From NCBI GenBank assembly GCA_903861645.1, contig CAIOVE010000072.1, positions 1 through 51,168 on the forward strand: 51,168 nucleotides of DNA, given 5' to 3'. Numbering within the stretch: the first letter of the stretch is position 1; every line of letters starts with the position of its first letter. The position numbers were made by a program, and so were the translations under genes. The notes under the pieces were generated by a model. The model was not told the DNA's origin. It made no database searches and saw nothing but the letters and a program-made list of their open reading frames with translations. This document shows positions 42,773-50,652 of this stretch, piece by piece. This DNA is from an uncultured Hyphomicrobiales bacterium. Its GTDB lineage: Bacteria > Pseudomonadota > Alphaproteobacteria > Rhizobiales > Beijerinckiaceae.

Positions 42773-43744
42773 CTAGCGCGCGCCGCCCAAGAGCGTCAGC
42801 GTGCGCAGCACCGCCTCGGGATCGGCGCGCATCTGGCCGGCGATGTCATGGGCGCTGCCATGGCCCACCGTCGAGAACAACAGCCCCGCGCCGATCGACA
42901 GGGCGGAAGCCTTGCGGCCGGCGAGCAGCTTGACGGGGATATGTCCCTGATCGTGATACATCGCGACGAAGGCGTCGAAGCGTTCCTGTCCGATGAGCAG
43001 ATCGGCGCCCACGGGCCCCTCGACGTCGAGCCCCGCGGCGCGCAGCCGCGCGGCGGCGGGAACATTGATCCGCGTGTCGTCGTCGCCGAACAGGCCGCCC
43101 TCGCCCGCGTGCGGGTTGATCCCGAAAAGGCCGATGCGCGGACGCGCGATTCCCAGCCGCCCAAGCGCTTCCGCGGCGGCGAGCGCGGCGGCCTCGACCA
43201 GTTCCGGCGTCAATCGCGCCAGCGCGCCGCTCAACTGTTCATGCAGCGTCGCGTGGACGATCCGCAAGCCGCCGCCGACGAACATCATGAATACGCGCCC
43301 CGGCGGCAGGCCAAGGATTTGCGCAACAAGTTCGGGATAGCCCGAAAACGGAATGCCCGCCGCGTTAACCGCCGTCTCGTTGTGCGGACAGGCGACGATG
43401 GCGCGCACCTTGCCCGCCTTGGCAAGCCCAATGGCCGCCTCGACATAGGCGACGGTCGCGCGGCCCGCCGCGGCGTCGACGCGGCCCGGCGCGAAATCAG
43501 CGGGGGCGAGCGCCTCGACGGGCGCGATGTCGATGACGCCAGCCCGAGCGGGCGCGGAACCGTCGGTCTCGCGCGTGTCCATGCCGGGCGCGAGCGCCGC
43601 GACGTAATGCCGGATGACATGCGCGTCGCCGACCAGCAGCGGCGAGGCCGCGGCGGGCGAGATCGCCGCGCGCACGGCGATCTCCGGCCCGACGCCGTTG
43701 GGATCGCCAATCGCCAGCGCGATGCGGTCGGGCGCGGCGTTCAT
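42773..43744 (-). CDS. PdxA-family dehydrogenase, resembling terephthalate dihydrodiol dehydrogenase TphB
   Basis: A 323-residue metal- and NAD-dependent dehydrogenase of the PdxA family. The metal-binding histidines are in [20 protein letters not shown] and [14 protein letters not shown]. Classic PdxA has an INKEAL-type substrate loop; here the stretch is [20 protein letters not shown], which I recall as characteristic of TphB, the enzyme that aromatises terephthalate cis-dihydrodiol. The C-terminal [20 protein letters not shown] also fits that branch. It may thus act in aromatic catabolism rather than pyridoxal-phosphate synthesis. No ring-hydroxylating oxygenase is present in the window, and a true PdxA role cannot be ruled out. 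Divergent from the formyltransferase-like gene. Confidence 0.83.
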   Translation of the reverse strand: MNAAPDRIALAIGDPNGVGPEIAVRAAISPAAASPLLVGDAHVIRHYVAALAPGMDTRETDGSAPARAGVIDIAPVEALAPADFAPGRVDAAAGRATVAYVEAAIGLAKAGKVRAIVACPHNETAVNAAGIPFSGYPELVAQILGLPPGRVFMMFVGGGLRIVHATLHEQLSGALARLTPELVEAAALAAAEALGRLGIARPRIGLFGINPHAGEGGLFGDDDTRINVPAAARLRAAGLDVEGPVGADLLIGQERFDAFVAMYHDQGHIPVKLLAGRKASALSIGAGLLFSTVGHGSAHDIAGQMRADPEAVLRTLTLLGGAR

Positions 43745-43885
43745 CTGGCGCGCGCCCCGGCGCGGTTGATGTCATTCATGTGTAAAATCCCCCGGTCGGC
43801 GTCCGCCGCGATGTGTGGCGAGAATGCCGCCTTTCCACCGCCTCGGCAATGTCGCGACGCGCCTCGTATTGCGCGATGGGCAAGG

Positions 43886-43903
43886 GTGGGACATTGTGCC
43901 CAC
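43886..43903. promoter_or_regulatory. Candidate operator between divergent catabolic genes
   Basis: GTGGGACATTGTGCCCAC has 5-bp perfect arms (GTGGG/CCCAC) around an 8-base centre, in the 197-base divergent gap between the PdxA-family gene and the formyltransferase-like gene. A regulator bound here could control both directions. No regulator gene lies next to it. Confidence 0.35.
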
Positions 43904-43941
43904 AAAGGCACTAACCCGTTCGCGCAGCGTCAGGATCACCC

Positions 43942-44532
43942 ATGAACGTCACGATTGTCGGCTCCCGTTATTTCGGCCAGGAAGTGCTCAAGGCGCTGGT
44001 CGACGTGAAGGATGTTGTGATCGCGCGCATCGTGACGATCGCGCCGGACGACCGGCTGGCGCTGGCGGGCGCGGCGCGCGGCATCGAGGTCGTCGTGCAT
44101 CCCGATCCCCATCTCGTCACCGCCGAGCACATTCCCGCGGGGACCGACCTGATCGTCACCGCCCACAGCCACGCGCGCATCACGCCCGAGGCGCTGGCGA
44201 AATCGCGCCTCGGCGGCATCGGCTATCATCCCTCGCTGCTGCCGCGCCATCGCGGCATCGCAGCGGTCGAATGGACGATCAAGGAGGGCGACCCCATCGC
44301 CGGCGGCTCGATCTATCACCTCGCCGAGCGCATGGACGCCGGCCCCCTCGCCGCGCAGGACTGGTGCTTCGTCAGGAAGAACGAGACCGCCCGCGAACTG
44401 TGGGAGCGCGCGCTCGCCCCCATGGGCCTGCGCCTGCTGCGCGAGGTGGTTGGCGCGGCGGCGGCGACCGGAACCATCCCCGCGATTCCCCAGCAGGAGG
44501 AATTCGCCACCCGCGCGCCCATGCTGAAATAG
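43942..44532 (+). CDS. Formyltransferase-fold protein lacking the catalytic Asn
   Basis: A 196-residue protein equal to the N-terminal formyl-transfer domain of Fmt/PurN-type enzymes, without the C-terminal tRNA-binding domain. The core reads [20 protein letters not shown], with the conserved His and the SLLP loop, and MDAGPL supplies the conserved Asp. The catalytic Asn, two residues before the His (N-x-H in known enzymes), is Gly here. It may therefore hydrolyse formyl groups, use another substrate, or bind only. It sits between a TphB-like and an M29/NicX-like gene, suggesting a catabolic role. The ATG follows GGATCACC. Confidence 0.78.
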   Translation: MNVTIVGSRYFGQEVLKALVDVKDVVIARIVTIAPDDRLALAGAARGIEVVVHPDPHLVTAEHIPAGTDLIVTAHSHARITPEALAKSRLGGIGYHPSLLPRHRGIAAVEWTIKEGDPIAGGSIYHLAERMDAGPLAAQDWCFVRKNETARELWERALAPMGLRLLREVVGAAAATGTIPAIPQQEEFATRAPMLK

Positions 44533-44622
44533 CCGCGCGCTTTGCCTTCGCCCCGAAACTGCTAGACTGACAATGAACGGACCGCGCGCATGACGCGCGG
44601 CCAACCACATCGGGAGGAAGAC

Positions 44623-45816
44623 ATGGCGTTCATGCCGCCGACGCGCGACGATATCCTGCGGTCCGAATGGGCGACGGCCATGCCGGCGACCTCCGTGCTG
44701 CCCTCGACGCAGACACGCGATTATTTTCAGGCCATCGACAACATGATCTCGGTCTTCGCCATCAGGCCGACCGACAACGTGCTGTTCCTTACAGATCCGC
44801 TGCTCGACCGGCGCGTCGTCGACGCCATCGCCGGCGTCGCCCGCTCGCGCGGCGTCGAGCCACGCGAATTCATGGCGGCCTCGACGCAGGTGTCGAGTTG
44901 CCCGCCCGAGTGCCGCGACCTGATCGAACAGGCGACCTTCGTCGTTTCGAGCTGGTTCTGCTCGGTCAACGATCCGCTATTCATCAAGTGGCGGCGTGAA
45001 AAGGGCCAGCGCTGGATCAAGATCACCTATTTCCGCAATCTCGATCTGCTGCACACGCCGCAGGCGCGCTTCCCGATCGATCTCGTCGGCGAGATCATCC
45101 GCGCCACCGCGCGCATGTACCCGACCGACCGCGATTTCGACATGACATTCTCGTGCCCGCGCGGCAGCGACCTCGCCATCAGGTTCACGCCCTCAATGGT
45201 GAAGAACCTGCACGCCAACAACCGCTGGCAAGGACAGGACAAGGGCGATCAGGATGGTTGCTACGTGCATTTCATGCCGACGCACGGCCCCAACATCTAT
45301 GATCGCAACGCCTTTGGCCGCGACGACAACGCCCATGGCGAGATGCAGGGCGTGATCTTTCCGCAATGGGCGATCGGCTTCGACAAGCCCTTCGAGGAGA
45401 AGATCGGCATTGAATACAAGGACGATCTCGTCGTGAAGGTGCACGGCAAGTCGCTCGACGCGGAAATCCTGCGCGATCAACTCGTCGGCGTCGACGCGCG
45501 ACTGCATGAACTCGGCTGCGGATTCAATCCGAAATATCCGCGCTACAAGGCCTATCCCGCGGGCTCCAACGCGCCCGGCGCGCTGCATTTCGGCACCGAC
45601 AGCAACAAGGCCAGCCAGTGGCTCGCCCGCCGCGTGCCCAAGTGGGAGGAGCCGCACACCCATCAGGATTGCGTCGTCTTCGACATGACGGTGAAGGTCG
45701 GCGACCGCACCCTCATCGACAACGGCTTCCTGACCGCGCTGCGCGACCCGCAGGTGATCAAGGCGGCGAGCCGCTATGGCGACCCGGTGGAGCTGCTCGA
45801 AACGTTCGTTGAATAA
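44623..45816 (+). CDS. M29 aminopeptidase / 2,5-dihydroxypyridine dioxygenase (NicX)-like metalloenzyme
   Basis: A 397-residue cytoplasmic metalloenzyme of the clan that includes M29 aminopeptidases and the ring-opening dioxygenase NicX. Likely metal ligands are Glu in HELGCGFNP, His in ALHFGTDSN, and His/Asp in EPHTHQDCVVFDMTV (H-x-D). These fit the E-H-H-D set of the family. Whether it is a peptidase or an extradiol-type dioxygenase cannot be told. CGGGAGGAAGAC upstream fixes the ATG at 44623. The next gene encodes a Bug-type binding protein 34 bases downstream, which suggests uptake and breakdown of one compound. Confidence 0.78.
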   Translation: MAFMPPTRDDILRSEWATAMPATSVLPSTQTRDYFQAIDNMISVFAIRPTDNVLFLTDPLLDRRVVDAIAGVARSRGVEPREFMAASTQVSSCPPECRDLIEQATFVVSSWFCSVNDPLFIKWRREKGQRWIKITYFRNLDLLHTPQARFPIDLVGEIIRATARMYPTDRDFDMTFSCPRGSDLAIRFTPSMVKNLHANNRWQGQDKGDQDGCYVHFMPTHGPNIYDRNAFGRDDNAHGEMQGVIFPQWAIGFDKPFEEKIGIEYKDDLVVKVHGKSLDAEILRDQLVGVDARLHELGCGFNPKYPRYKAYPAGSNAPGALHFGTDSNKASQWLARRVPKWEEPHTHQDCVVFDMTVKVGDRTLIDNGFLTALRDPQVIKAASRYGDPVELLETFVE

Positions 45817-45850
45817 TCGCGAGCGCGGATAACCGCGCCGGGAGGGACGC

Positions 45851-46933
45851 ATGTCGAAGCCTGGGCATCCCGCGCTCGCGGGCGCGATCCTGTGCGGCCT
45901 CGCGCTGGCGGCGACGCCCGCGCGCGCGCAGTTCTACAAGGACAAGACGCTCACCCTGCTGATCAACTACGGCGTCGGCGGCAACGCCGACACCGAGGCG
46001 CGCGTCTATCAGCGCTTCCTGCCGAAATACATTCCCGGCAATCCCAACGTCATCATCCAGAACGCGCCGGGCGCGGGCGGCATTAACGCCATCAACATGC
46101 TCGGCATGAACATCGGCTCGCGAAGCGACGGATTCACGATGGGCTATTTCACCGTCAGCGCGACGGATTCGCTCGTCGAAAATCCCGCGCTGAAGGTGAA
46201 GTTGACCGATTTCGCCTATGTCGCGGGCGCGCGCGGCTGGAACGTCGCCTACGCGCGCAAGGACACCGCGCCCGGCCTGTCGAAGCCATCCGACATCGGC
46301 AAGGCGACACGGCTGTTCATTGGCGGTTATTCGAAGACCTCGTCGCACGACACGCGGTTGCGCCTCGCCGCCGACATCATGGGGCGGCCCTACACGCTCG
46401 TCACCGGCTTTCCCGCCACCGCCGACATCAACAAGGCGATGATTCAGGGCGAGGTGAATTTCTCCGGCTCGTCGCTGCCGGGCTTCCAGACGCAGGTCAT
46501 GCCGCAGATCGTCAATCAGGGCATCGGCATGGCGCTGTTTCAATTTCCCGTGATCGGCCGCGATGGAAAACCCGCTGGCAATCCCAATCTCGAGGCCGCC
46601 GGCCTGCGCATCTTCGACGACGTTTACAGGGAGGCCTTTGGCAAGCCGCCCTCGGGACCAAAGAACGACGCCATGCTGCTGATGAACGACATCGGCGGAA
46701 AATTGCAGCGCGGCATGATGTTCAACAAGGCCACGCCCGCCGAGGCCGTGCGAACCCTGCGCGAGGCGATCATGAAGGTCGCGGCCGATCCGGACTTCCA
46801 GGCGGAATTCCAGCGCGTGACGAGCGAACGCGCGGACCTCGTGTCGGCGGAGGAACTCGACCCGCTCTTTAAGCGCATCCGCGACGTCGACCCCGCCGTG
46901 AAAAAGGCGCTGACGGATTTCGTCGGCGATTAG
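45851..46933 (+). CDS. Bug/TctC-family periplasmic binding protein
   Basis: A 360-residue extracytoplasmic solute receptor of the Bug (TctC) family, which feeds tripartite tricarboxylate transporters and often binds carboxylated aromatics or organic acids. Signal peptide cleavage is near ARAQFYKD (about 26). Family stretches are NAPGAGGINAINML, FIGGYSKTSSHDTRLRL and GRPYTLVTGFPATADINKAM (the latter typical of the ligand loop). The TctA/TctB membrane genes are not in the window, so it must use a transporter encoded elsewhere. It closes the block starting at the formyltransferase-like gene. Confidence 0.9.
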   Translation: MSKPGHPALAGAILCGLALAATPARAQFYKDKTLTLLINYGVGGNADTEARVYQRFLPKYIPGNPNVIIQNAPGAGGINAINMLGMNIGSRSDGFTMGYFTVSATDSLVENPALKVKLTDFAYVAGARGWNVAYARKDTAPGLSKPSDIGKATRLFIGGYSKTSSHDTRLRLAADIMGRPYTLVTGFPATADINKAMIQGEVNFSGSSLPGFQTQVMPQIVNQGIGMALFQFPVIGRDGKPAGNPNLEAAGLRIFDDVYREAFGKPPSGPKNDAMLLMNDIGGKLQRGMMFNKATPAEAVRTLREAIMKVAADPDFQAEFQRVTSERADLVSAEELDPLFKRIRDVDPAVKKALTDFVGD

Positions 46934-47047
46934 GACGCGCGTGCCCCCTTGCGGTTTCCCCGGGGGAATGAGACTTTTATTTGTGATTCTCCCTCAAATC
47001 GCCATCGGAACGCCATGATCAAGCCATTTGACCGGAACCTCGCCGAC

Positions 47048-47671
47048 ATGACCTCGCCGTCGCCCACGCGTCGCGCCTTCGCGGCGGGCCTGCTGCTGTT
47101 GCCAGCGGGCTGCGCTGGCGTCGGCTCCATGGGCGGCGCGAGCTACGGCCCGATCAGCAGCGAGCCCTATCCGATCCCCGGCCTCGATCCCTCCCGCAAT
47201 GCCGAACTCGCTCGCCAGGAAGTGCCTTTCACGACGCCCTACAAGCCCGGCACCGTGGTGGTGAAAATCCCCGAGCGCCGGCTCTATCTCGTGCAGCCGA
47301 ATGGTCGCGCCATGCGCTACGCGGTGGGCGTCGGGCGCGCCGAGGCCCTCAATTTCCGCGGTACGGCGACGATCGGACGCAAGGCCGAATGGCCGAGCTG
47401 GACGCCGACCGAGCACATGATCCACGCCATTCCCCGCTACGCGGCCTTCGCGGGCGGCATGCCCGGCGGCATCAACAACCCGCTCGGCGCGCGCGCGCTG
47501 TATCTTTATCGCGACGGCCAGGACACGCATTTCCGCCTGCACGGCACGACCGAGCCCGAGACCATCGGCACGGCGGTGTCGAGCGGTTGCATCCGCCTCG
47601 TCAATCACGACATCATCGACCTCTACAACCGCGTGCCCGTCGGCGCGGCGGTGGTCGTGCTGCAAGGCTGA
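47048..47671 (+). CDS. L,D-transpeptidase (YkuD), putative lipoprotein
   Basis: A 207-residue L,D-transpeptidase that makes or breaks 3-3 peptidoglycan crosslinks or attaches proteins to the wall. The leader [18 protein letters not shown] carries a twin-arginine-like start and a lipobox LPAGC. The catalytic motif is [17 protein letters not shown], preceded by [15 protein letters not shown], all typical of the ErfK/YbiS type. ATGs at 47015 and 47048 are in frame; 47048 gives the shorter, cleaner lipoprotein leader. It is a second L,D-transpeptidase in the window (other at 1091-2515), differing in size and tail. Confidence 0.9.
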   Translation: MTSPSPTRRAFAAGLLLLPAGCAGVGSMGGASYGPISSEPYPIPGLDPSRNAELARQEVPFTTPYKPGTVVVKIPERRLYLVQPNGRAMRYAVGVGRAEALNFRGTATIGRKAEWPSWTPTEHMIHAIPRYAAFAGGMPGGINNPLGARALYLYRDGQDTHFRLHGTTEPETIGTAVSSGCIRLVNHDIIDLYNRVPVGAAVVVLQG

Positions 47672-47703
47672 ATCCATCGCGCGTCGATGGACCGGAGTTC
47701 GCC

Positions 47704-48918
47704 ATGAACGATACGCACCCCGCCCCGTCGCGCGCCGCGCGATCCACCTTCGCGTGGGATGATCCCTTCCTCATCGAGCAGCAGCTCACCGAGGACGAAC
47801 GGATGATCCGCGACACGGCCCGCGACTACGCCCGCGAGAAACTCGCGCCGCGCATCGTCGACGCCTACGCGCGCGAGACGACCGACCGCGAGATTTTCCA
47901 CGAGATGGGGCGCCTCGGCCTGCTCGGCGTGACCTTGCCGGAGGAATATGGCTGCGCCGGCGCCAACTATGTTTCCTATGGCCTCGTCGCGCGCGAGATC
48001 GAGGGCGTCGATTCCGGCTATCGCTCCATGCTCAGCGTGCAGTCGTCGCTGGTGATGTATCCCATCAACGCCTACGGCTCGACCGACCAGAAGCGCAAAT
48101 ATCTGCCGAAGCTCGCGTCGGGCGAGTGGATCGGCTGCTTTGGCCTCACCGAGCCTGACGCCGGCTCCGATCCCGGCGGCATGACCACGCGCGCCGAGAA
48201 GGTCGCCGACGGCTATCGCCTGACCGGCTCGAAAATGTGGATTTCAAACGCGCCGATCGCCGATGTCTTCGTCATCTGGGCGAAGTCGGCCGCCCATGGC
48301 GGCGAGATCAAGGGCTTCATTCTCGAAAAGGGCATGAAGGGCCTTTCCGCGCCCAAGATCGACGGCAAGTTGTCGTTGCGCGCCTCCATCACCGGCGAGG
48401 TGGTGATGGACGGCGTGGTCGTGCCGGAAGACAACATCCTGCCGAATGTGGCGGGCCTCAAGGGCCCCTTCGGCTGTCTCAATCGGGCCCGCTACGGCAT
48501 CGCCTGGGGCGTCATGGGCGCCGCCGAGGATTGTTACGCGCGGTCGCGCCAGTATACGCTGGAGCGCAAGCAGTTCGGCCGCCCGCTGGCCGCGACGCAA
48601 CTCGTCCAGAAGAAGCTCGCCGACATGCAGACCGAGATCGCGCTGGGCCTTCAGGCCGCGCTGCGCGTGGGTCGCCTGTTCGACGAGGGCAAGGCGCCGC
48701 CCGAGGCGATTTCCATCATCAAGCGCAACAATTGCGGCAAGGCGCTCGACATCGCCCGCGTCGCCCGCGACATGCACGGCGGCAACGGCATCCATGGCGC
48801 CTATCATGTCATGCGCCACGCCCAGAACCTCGAAACGGTCAATACCTACGAGGGCGCGCACGACGTCCACGCGCTCATCCTTGGGCGCGCGATCACCGGC
48901 ATTCAGGCGTTTTTCTGA
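47704..48918 (+). CDS. gcdH: Glutaryl-CoA dehydrogenase
   Basis: A 404-residue acyl-CoA dehydrogenase that oxidatively decarboxylates glutaryl-CoA to crotonyl-CoA in lysine, tryptophan and some aromatic breakdown routes. Family-specific stretches are [19 protein letters not shown] at the start, [33 protein letters not shown] and the active-site [18 protein letters not shown] with the catalytic Glu. The length and order are normal. It sits 32 bases after the L,D-transpeptidase stop; the two are not functionally related by any sign. Confidence 0.93.
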   Translation: MNDTHPAPSRAARSTFAWDDPFLIEQQLTEDERMIRDTARDYAREKLAPRIVDAYARETTDREIFHEMGRLGLLGVTLPEEYGCAGANYVSYGLVAREIEGVDSGYRSMLSVQSSLVMYPINAYGSTDQKRKYLPKLASGEWIGCFGLTEPDAGSDPGGMTTRAEKVADGYRLTGSKMWISNAPIADVFVIWAKSAAHGGEIKGFILEKGMKGLSAPKIDGKLSLRASITGEVVMDGVVVPEDNILPNVAGLKGPFGCLNRARYGIAWGVMGAAEDCYARSRQYTLERKQFGRPLAATQLVQKKLADMQTEIALGLQAALRVGRLFDEGKAPPEAISIIKRNNCGKALDIARVARDMHGGNGIHGAYHVMRHAQNLETVNTYEGAHDVHALILGRAITGIQAFF

Positions 48919-48977
48919 GCGAGAGCGCGCGAAAAGCCTAGTTTATCGTTCTGGATTTTCCGGCGCTTGGGAATTAG

Positions 48978-49053
48978 TGGTGCCGCAGAAGAGAATCGAA
49001 CTCCCGACCCCATCATTACGAATGACGTGCTCTACCAACTGAGCTACTGCGGC
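48978..49053 (-). tRNA. tRNA-Thr (anticodon CGU)
   Basis: The minus strand folds as a complete cloverleaf of 76 bases. Acceptor arm GCCGCAG/CTGCGGC, D-arm GCTC...GAGC, anticodon loop TTCGTAA giving CGU (reads ACG, threonine), T-arm GGGAG-TTCGATT-CTCTT, and an encoded CCA end. No terminator hairpin is evident after it. It has its own promoter just upstream. Confidence 0.96.
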
Positions 49054-49094
49054 GCTCCGTCCCGCCACGCGACGCGCAACCGGAAAGATGCGCG

Positions 49095-49123
49095 GTATTA
49101 GCGACAGACGACGCGCTTGGCAA
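49095..49123 (-). promoter_or_regulatory. Promoter of tRNA-Thr
   Basis: On the minus strand TTGCCA (49118-49123), a 17-base spacer and TAATAC (49095-49100) form a sigma-70-type promoter about 40 bases upstream of the tRNA 5' end. Its spacing and position fit; both hexamers match 4 or 5 of 6 consensus bases. Confidence 0.65.
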
Positions 49124-49131
49124 GCGGCGCG

Positions 49132-50652
49132 TCAGGCAGATTTGCGTGGACCCGGATCGTCGGGCGCGGTCACCATCGGCTCGAGGCCGCGCAAGCCTTC
49201 CGGGGGCGTCAGGCGTGCCGCGTCGCGAATGTCCGCGAGTTTTTTCGCCGCGTCCTCGACGACCGGTTCGGGAGGCGCGATCTCGATGGGCTTCGCCACG
49301 ATGACCGGCGCTGGCTCGACCATTGGCGCGGCCGGGGGCTCCCAGGGCGCGCCCTCGGTCAGTCGCTCGGCCGGTGTCGTCCACACGAAGGCGTCGAGCT
49401 TGCCGCTAACCGGCGACACGGGCGCCCAAACGTCGGAAACAACGCCATCGGCGACCCACGCCTTGTCGCGCGCCGCGCGGGACGCCCGCGAAAGCCATTC
49501 GCGGACGAGGCCGGTCGAACCATGCTCGGCCTCCTCGAGGTCCGCCATCAGCAGGCACATGCGGATCGTCGGCCGGTTGTTCGCCGAGCCGTCGACAAGC
49601 GGCGCCATCTCGGCGCGCGCCAGATCGAATTCGCGCGCGTCGATGGCCGCCCGCGCCACGCACAGGGCGCTTTCAACGTCGTCGGGCGCGAGCTTCGCCA
49701 GAGTCCGCGCGCGCGCAAGCCGGTCGCCCGCCGAATCGCCCGGACGCAGGTCGACATAGACCCGCGCGAGATCGGGGTGCGGCGCGCGTTTCCACGTGGC
49801 TTCGATGAGCTTGGCGGCGCGACGCAGATCGCCCTGCCTCGCCAGCAGGCGCCCGGCCAGCGCGGCGGCGGGCGCGAGATCCGGCGCGAGGCCGACAGCC
49901 TCGCGCGCCAGCGTCAGCGCCTCCGACCGGTCCCGGTCGCCAAGACCGAGCGCGATGGCGGTTTGCAGCACGGCGCGCTGACGGTTGGCCGTTGGCTTGT
50001 CGATCAGCAGCTGGGCGGCGTTCGCCTCGACGATTTCGAGCGCGCGCGCCCAATCCTGATTGGAGGAATGATGCTCCAGCACGGCGGCGCCGGCCCAGGC
50101 GACAGGCGCGAGCTTGCGCGCCTCGCTGGCGTAATGATGGGCGGCCTCCGCGTCGCCGGCGCGCCGCGCCTCGACATGCAGGCCGCGAAGGCCAAGCGCG
50201 CGCGTGTCGGGATGCTCGGCCAGTTGCGCGAAGGTGCGCCGCGTCGCGTCGCGATCGCCGGCCAGTTGCGCCGTTTGCGCCTTGAGCAGCAGGGCGAGCG
50301 GTTCATCGCCCAGTCCCTTGGCCGCCAGCGCGCTGGCGCGCTGGGCCGTTCGCAAATCACCGGCGACGGCGGCGACCATGCCCTTGGAGAGCGCGGCAAG
50401 GCCACGCTCGCGGCGACGCGCGCGCGAGGCGCGACCGATGCGGCCCGGCGCCCCCAGAATGAAGCGCAGCAGCCAGACGACGATCATCAGGGCCAGCGCG
50501 GCGAGAAACAGGGCGCCCAAGGCCACCACCGGCGCCATTTCATAGCGCGCGCCGCGGAAGGTGACGGCGATATCGCCCGGCTGATCGGCGACCCAGGCGA
50601 GGCCCGCCGCCGCCAGACCCAAAAGAACGAGGAAGCCCAGCAGGCGGATCAT
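49132..50652 (-). CDS. hemY: HemY-family tetratricopeptide-repeat membrane protein
   Basis: A 506-residue protein of the HemY (haem biosynthesis-associated) family. Two transmembrane helices at about residues 3-23 and 40-66 (FLVLLGLAAAGLAWV, LGALFLAALALMIVVWLL) are followed by a long Ala/Leu/Arg-rich region of TPR-like helical repeats. The C terminus is Pro-rich. Despite its name it is not protoporphyrinogen oxidase; it is an inner-membrane protein encoded in haem operons and of unclear function. Its ATG (50650-50652) overlaps the stop of the mic60 gene (ATGA), so the pair is co-translated. A tRNA gene with its own promoter lies downstream. Confidence 0.88.
   Translation of the reverse strand: MIRLLGFLVLLGLAAAGLAWVADQPGDIAVTFRGARYEMAPVVALGALFLAALALMIVVWLLRFILGAPGRIGRASRARRRERGLAALSKGMVAAVAGDLRTAQRASALAAKGLGDEPLALLLKAQTAQLAGDRDATRRTFAQLAEHPDTRALGLRGLHVEARRAGDAEAAHHYASEARKLAPVAWAGAAVLEHHSSNQDWARALEIVEANAAQLLIDKPTANRQRAVLQTAIALGLGDRDRSEALTLAREAVGLAPDLAPAAALAGRLLARQGDLRRAAKLIEATWKRAPHPDLARVYVDLRPGDSAGDRLARARTLAKLAPDDVESALCVARAAIDAREFDLARAEMAPLVDGSANNRPTIRMCLLMADLEEAEHGSTGLVREWLSRASRAARDKAWVADGVVSDVWAPVSPVSGKLDAFVWTTPAERLTEGAPWEPPAAPMVEPAPVIVAKPIEIAPPEPVVEDAAKKLADIRDAARLTPPEGLRGLEPMVTAPDDPGPRKSA

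Noticed and set aside
49132-50652. Protoporphyrinogen oxidase, sometimes also named HemY
   Set aside because: There is no FAD-binding motif; two membrane helices and TPR-like repeats match the other HemY family.
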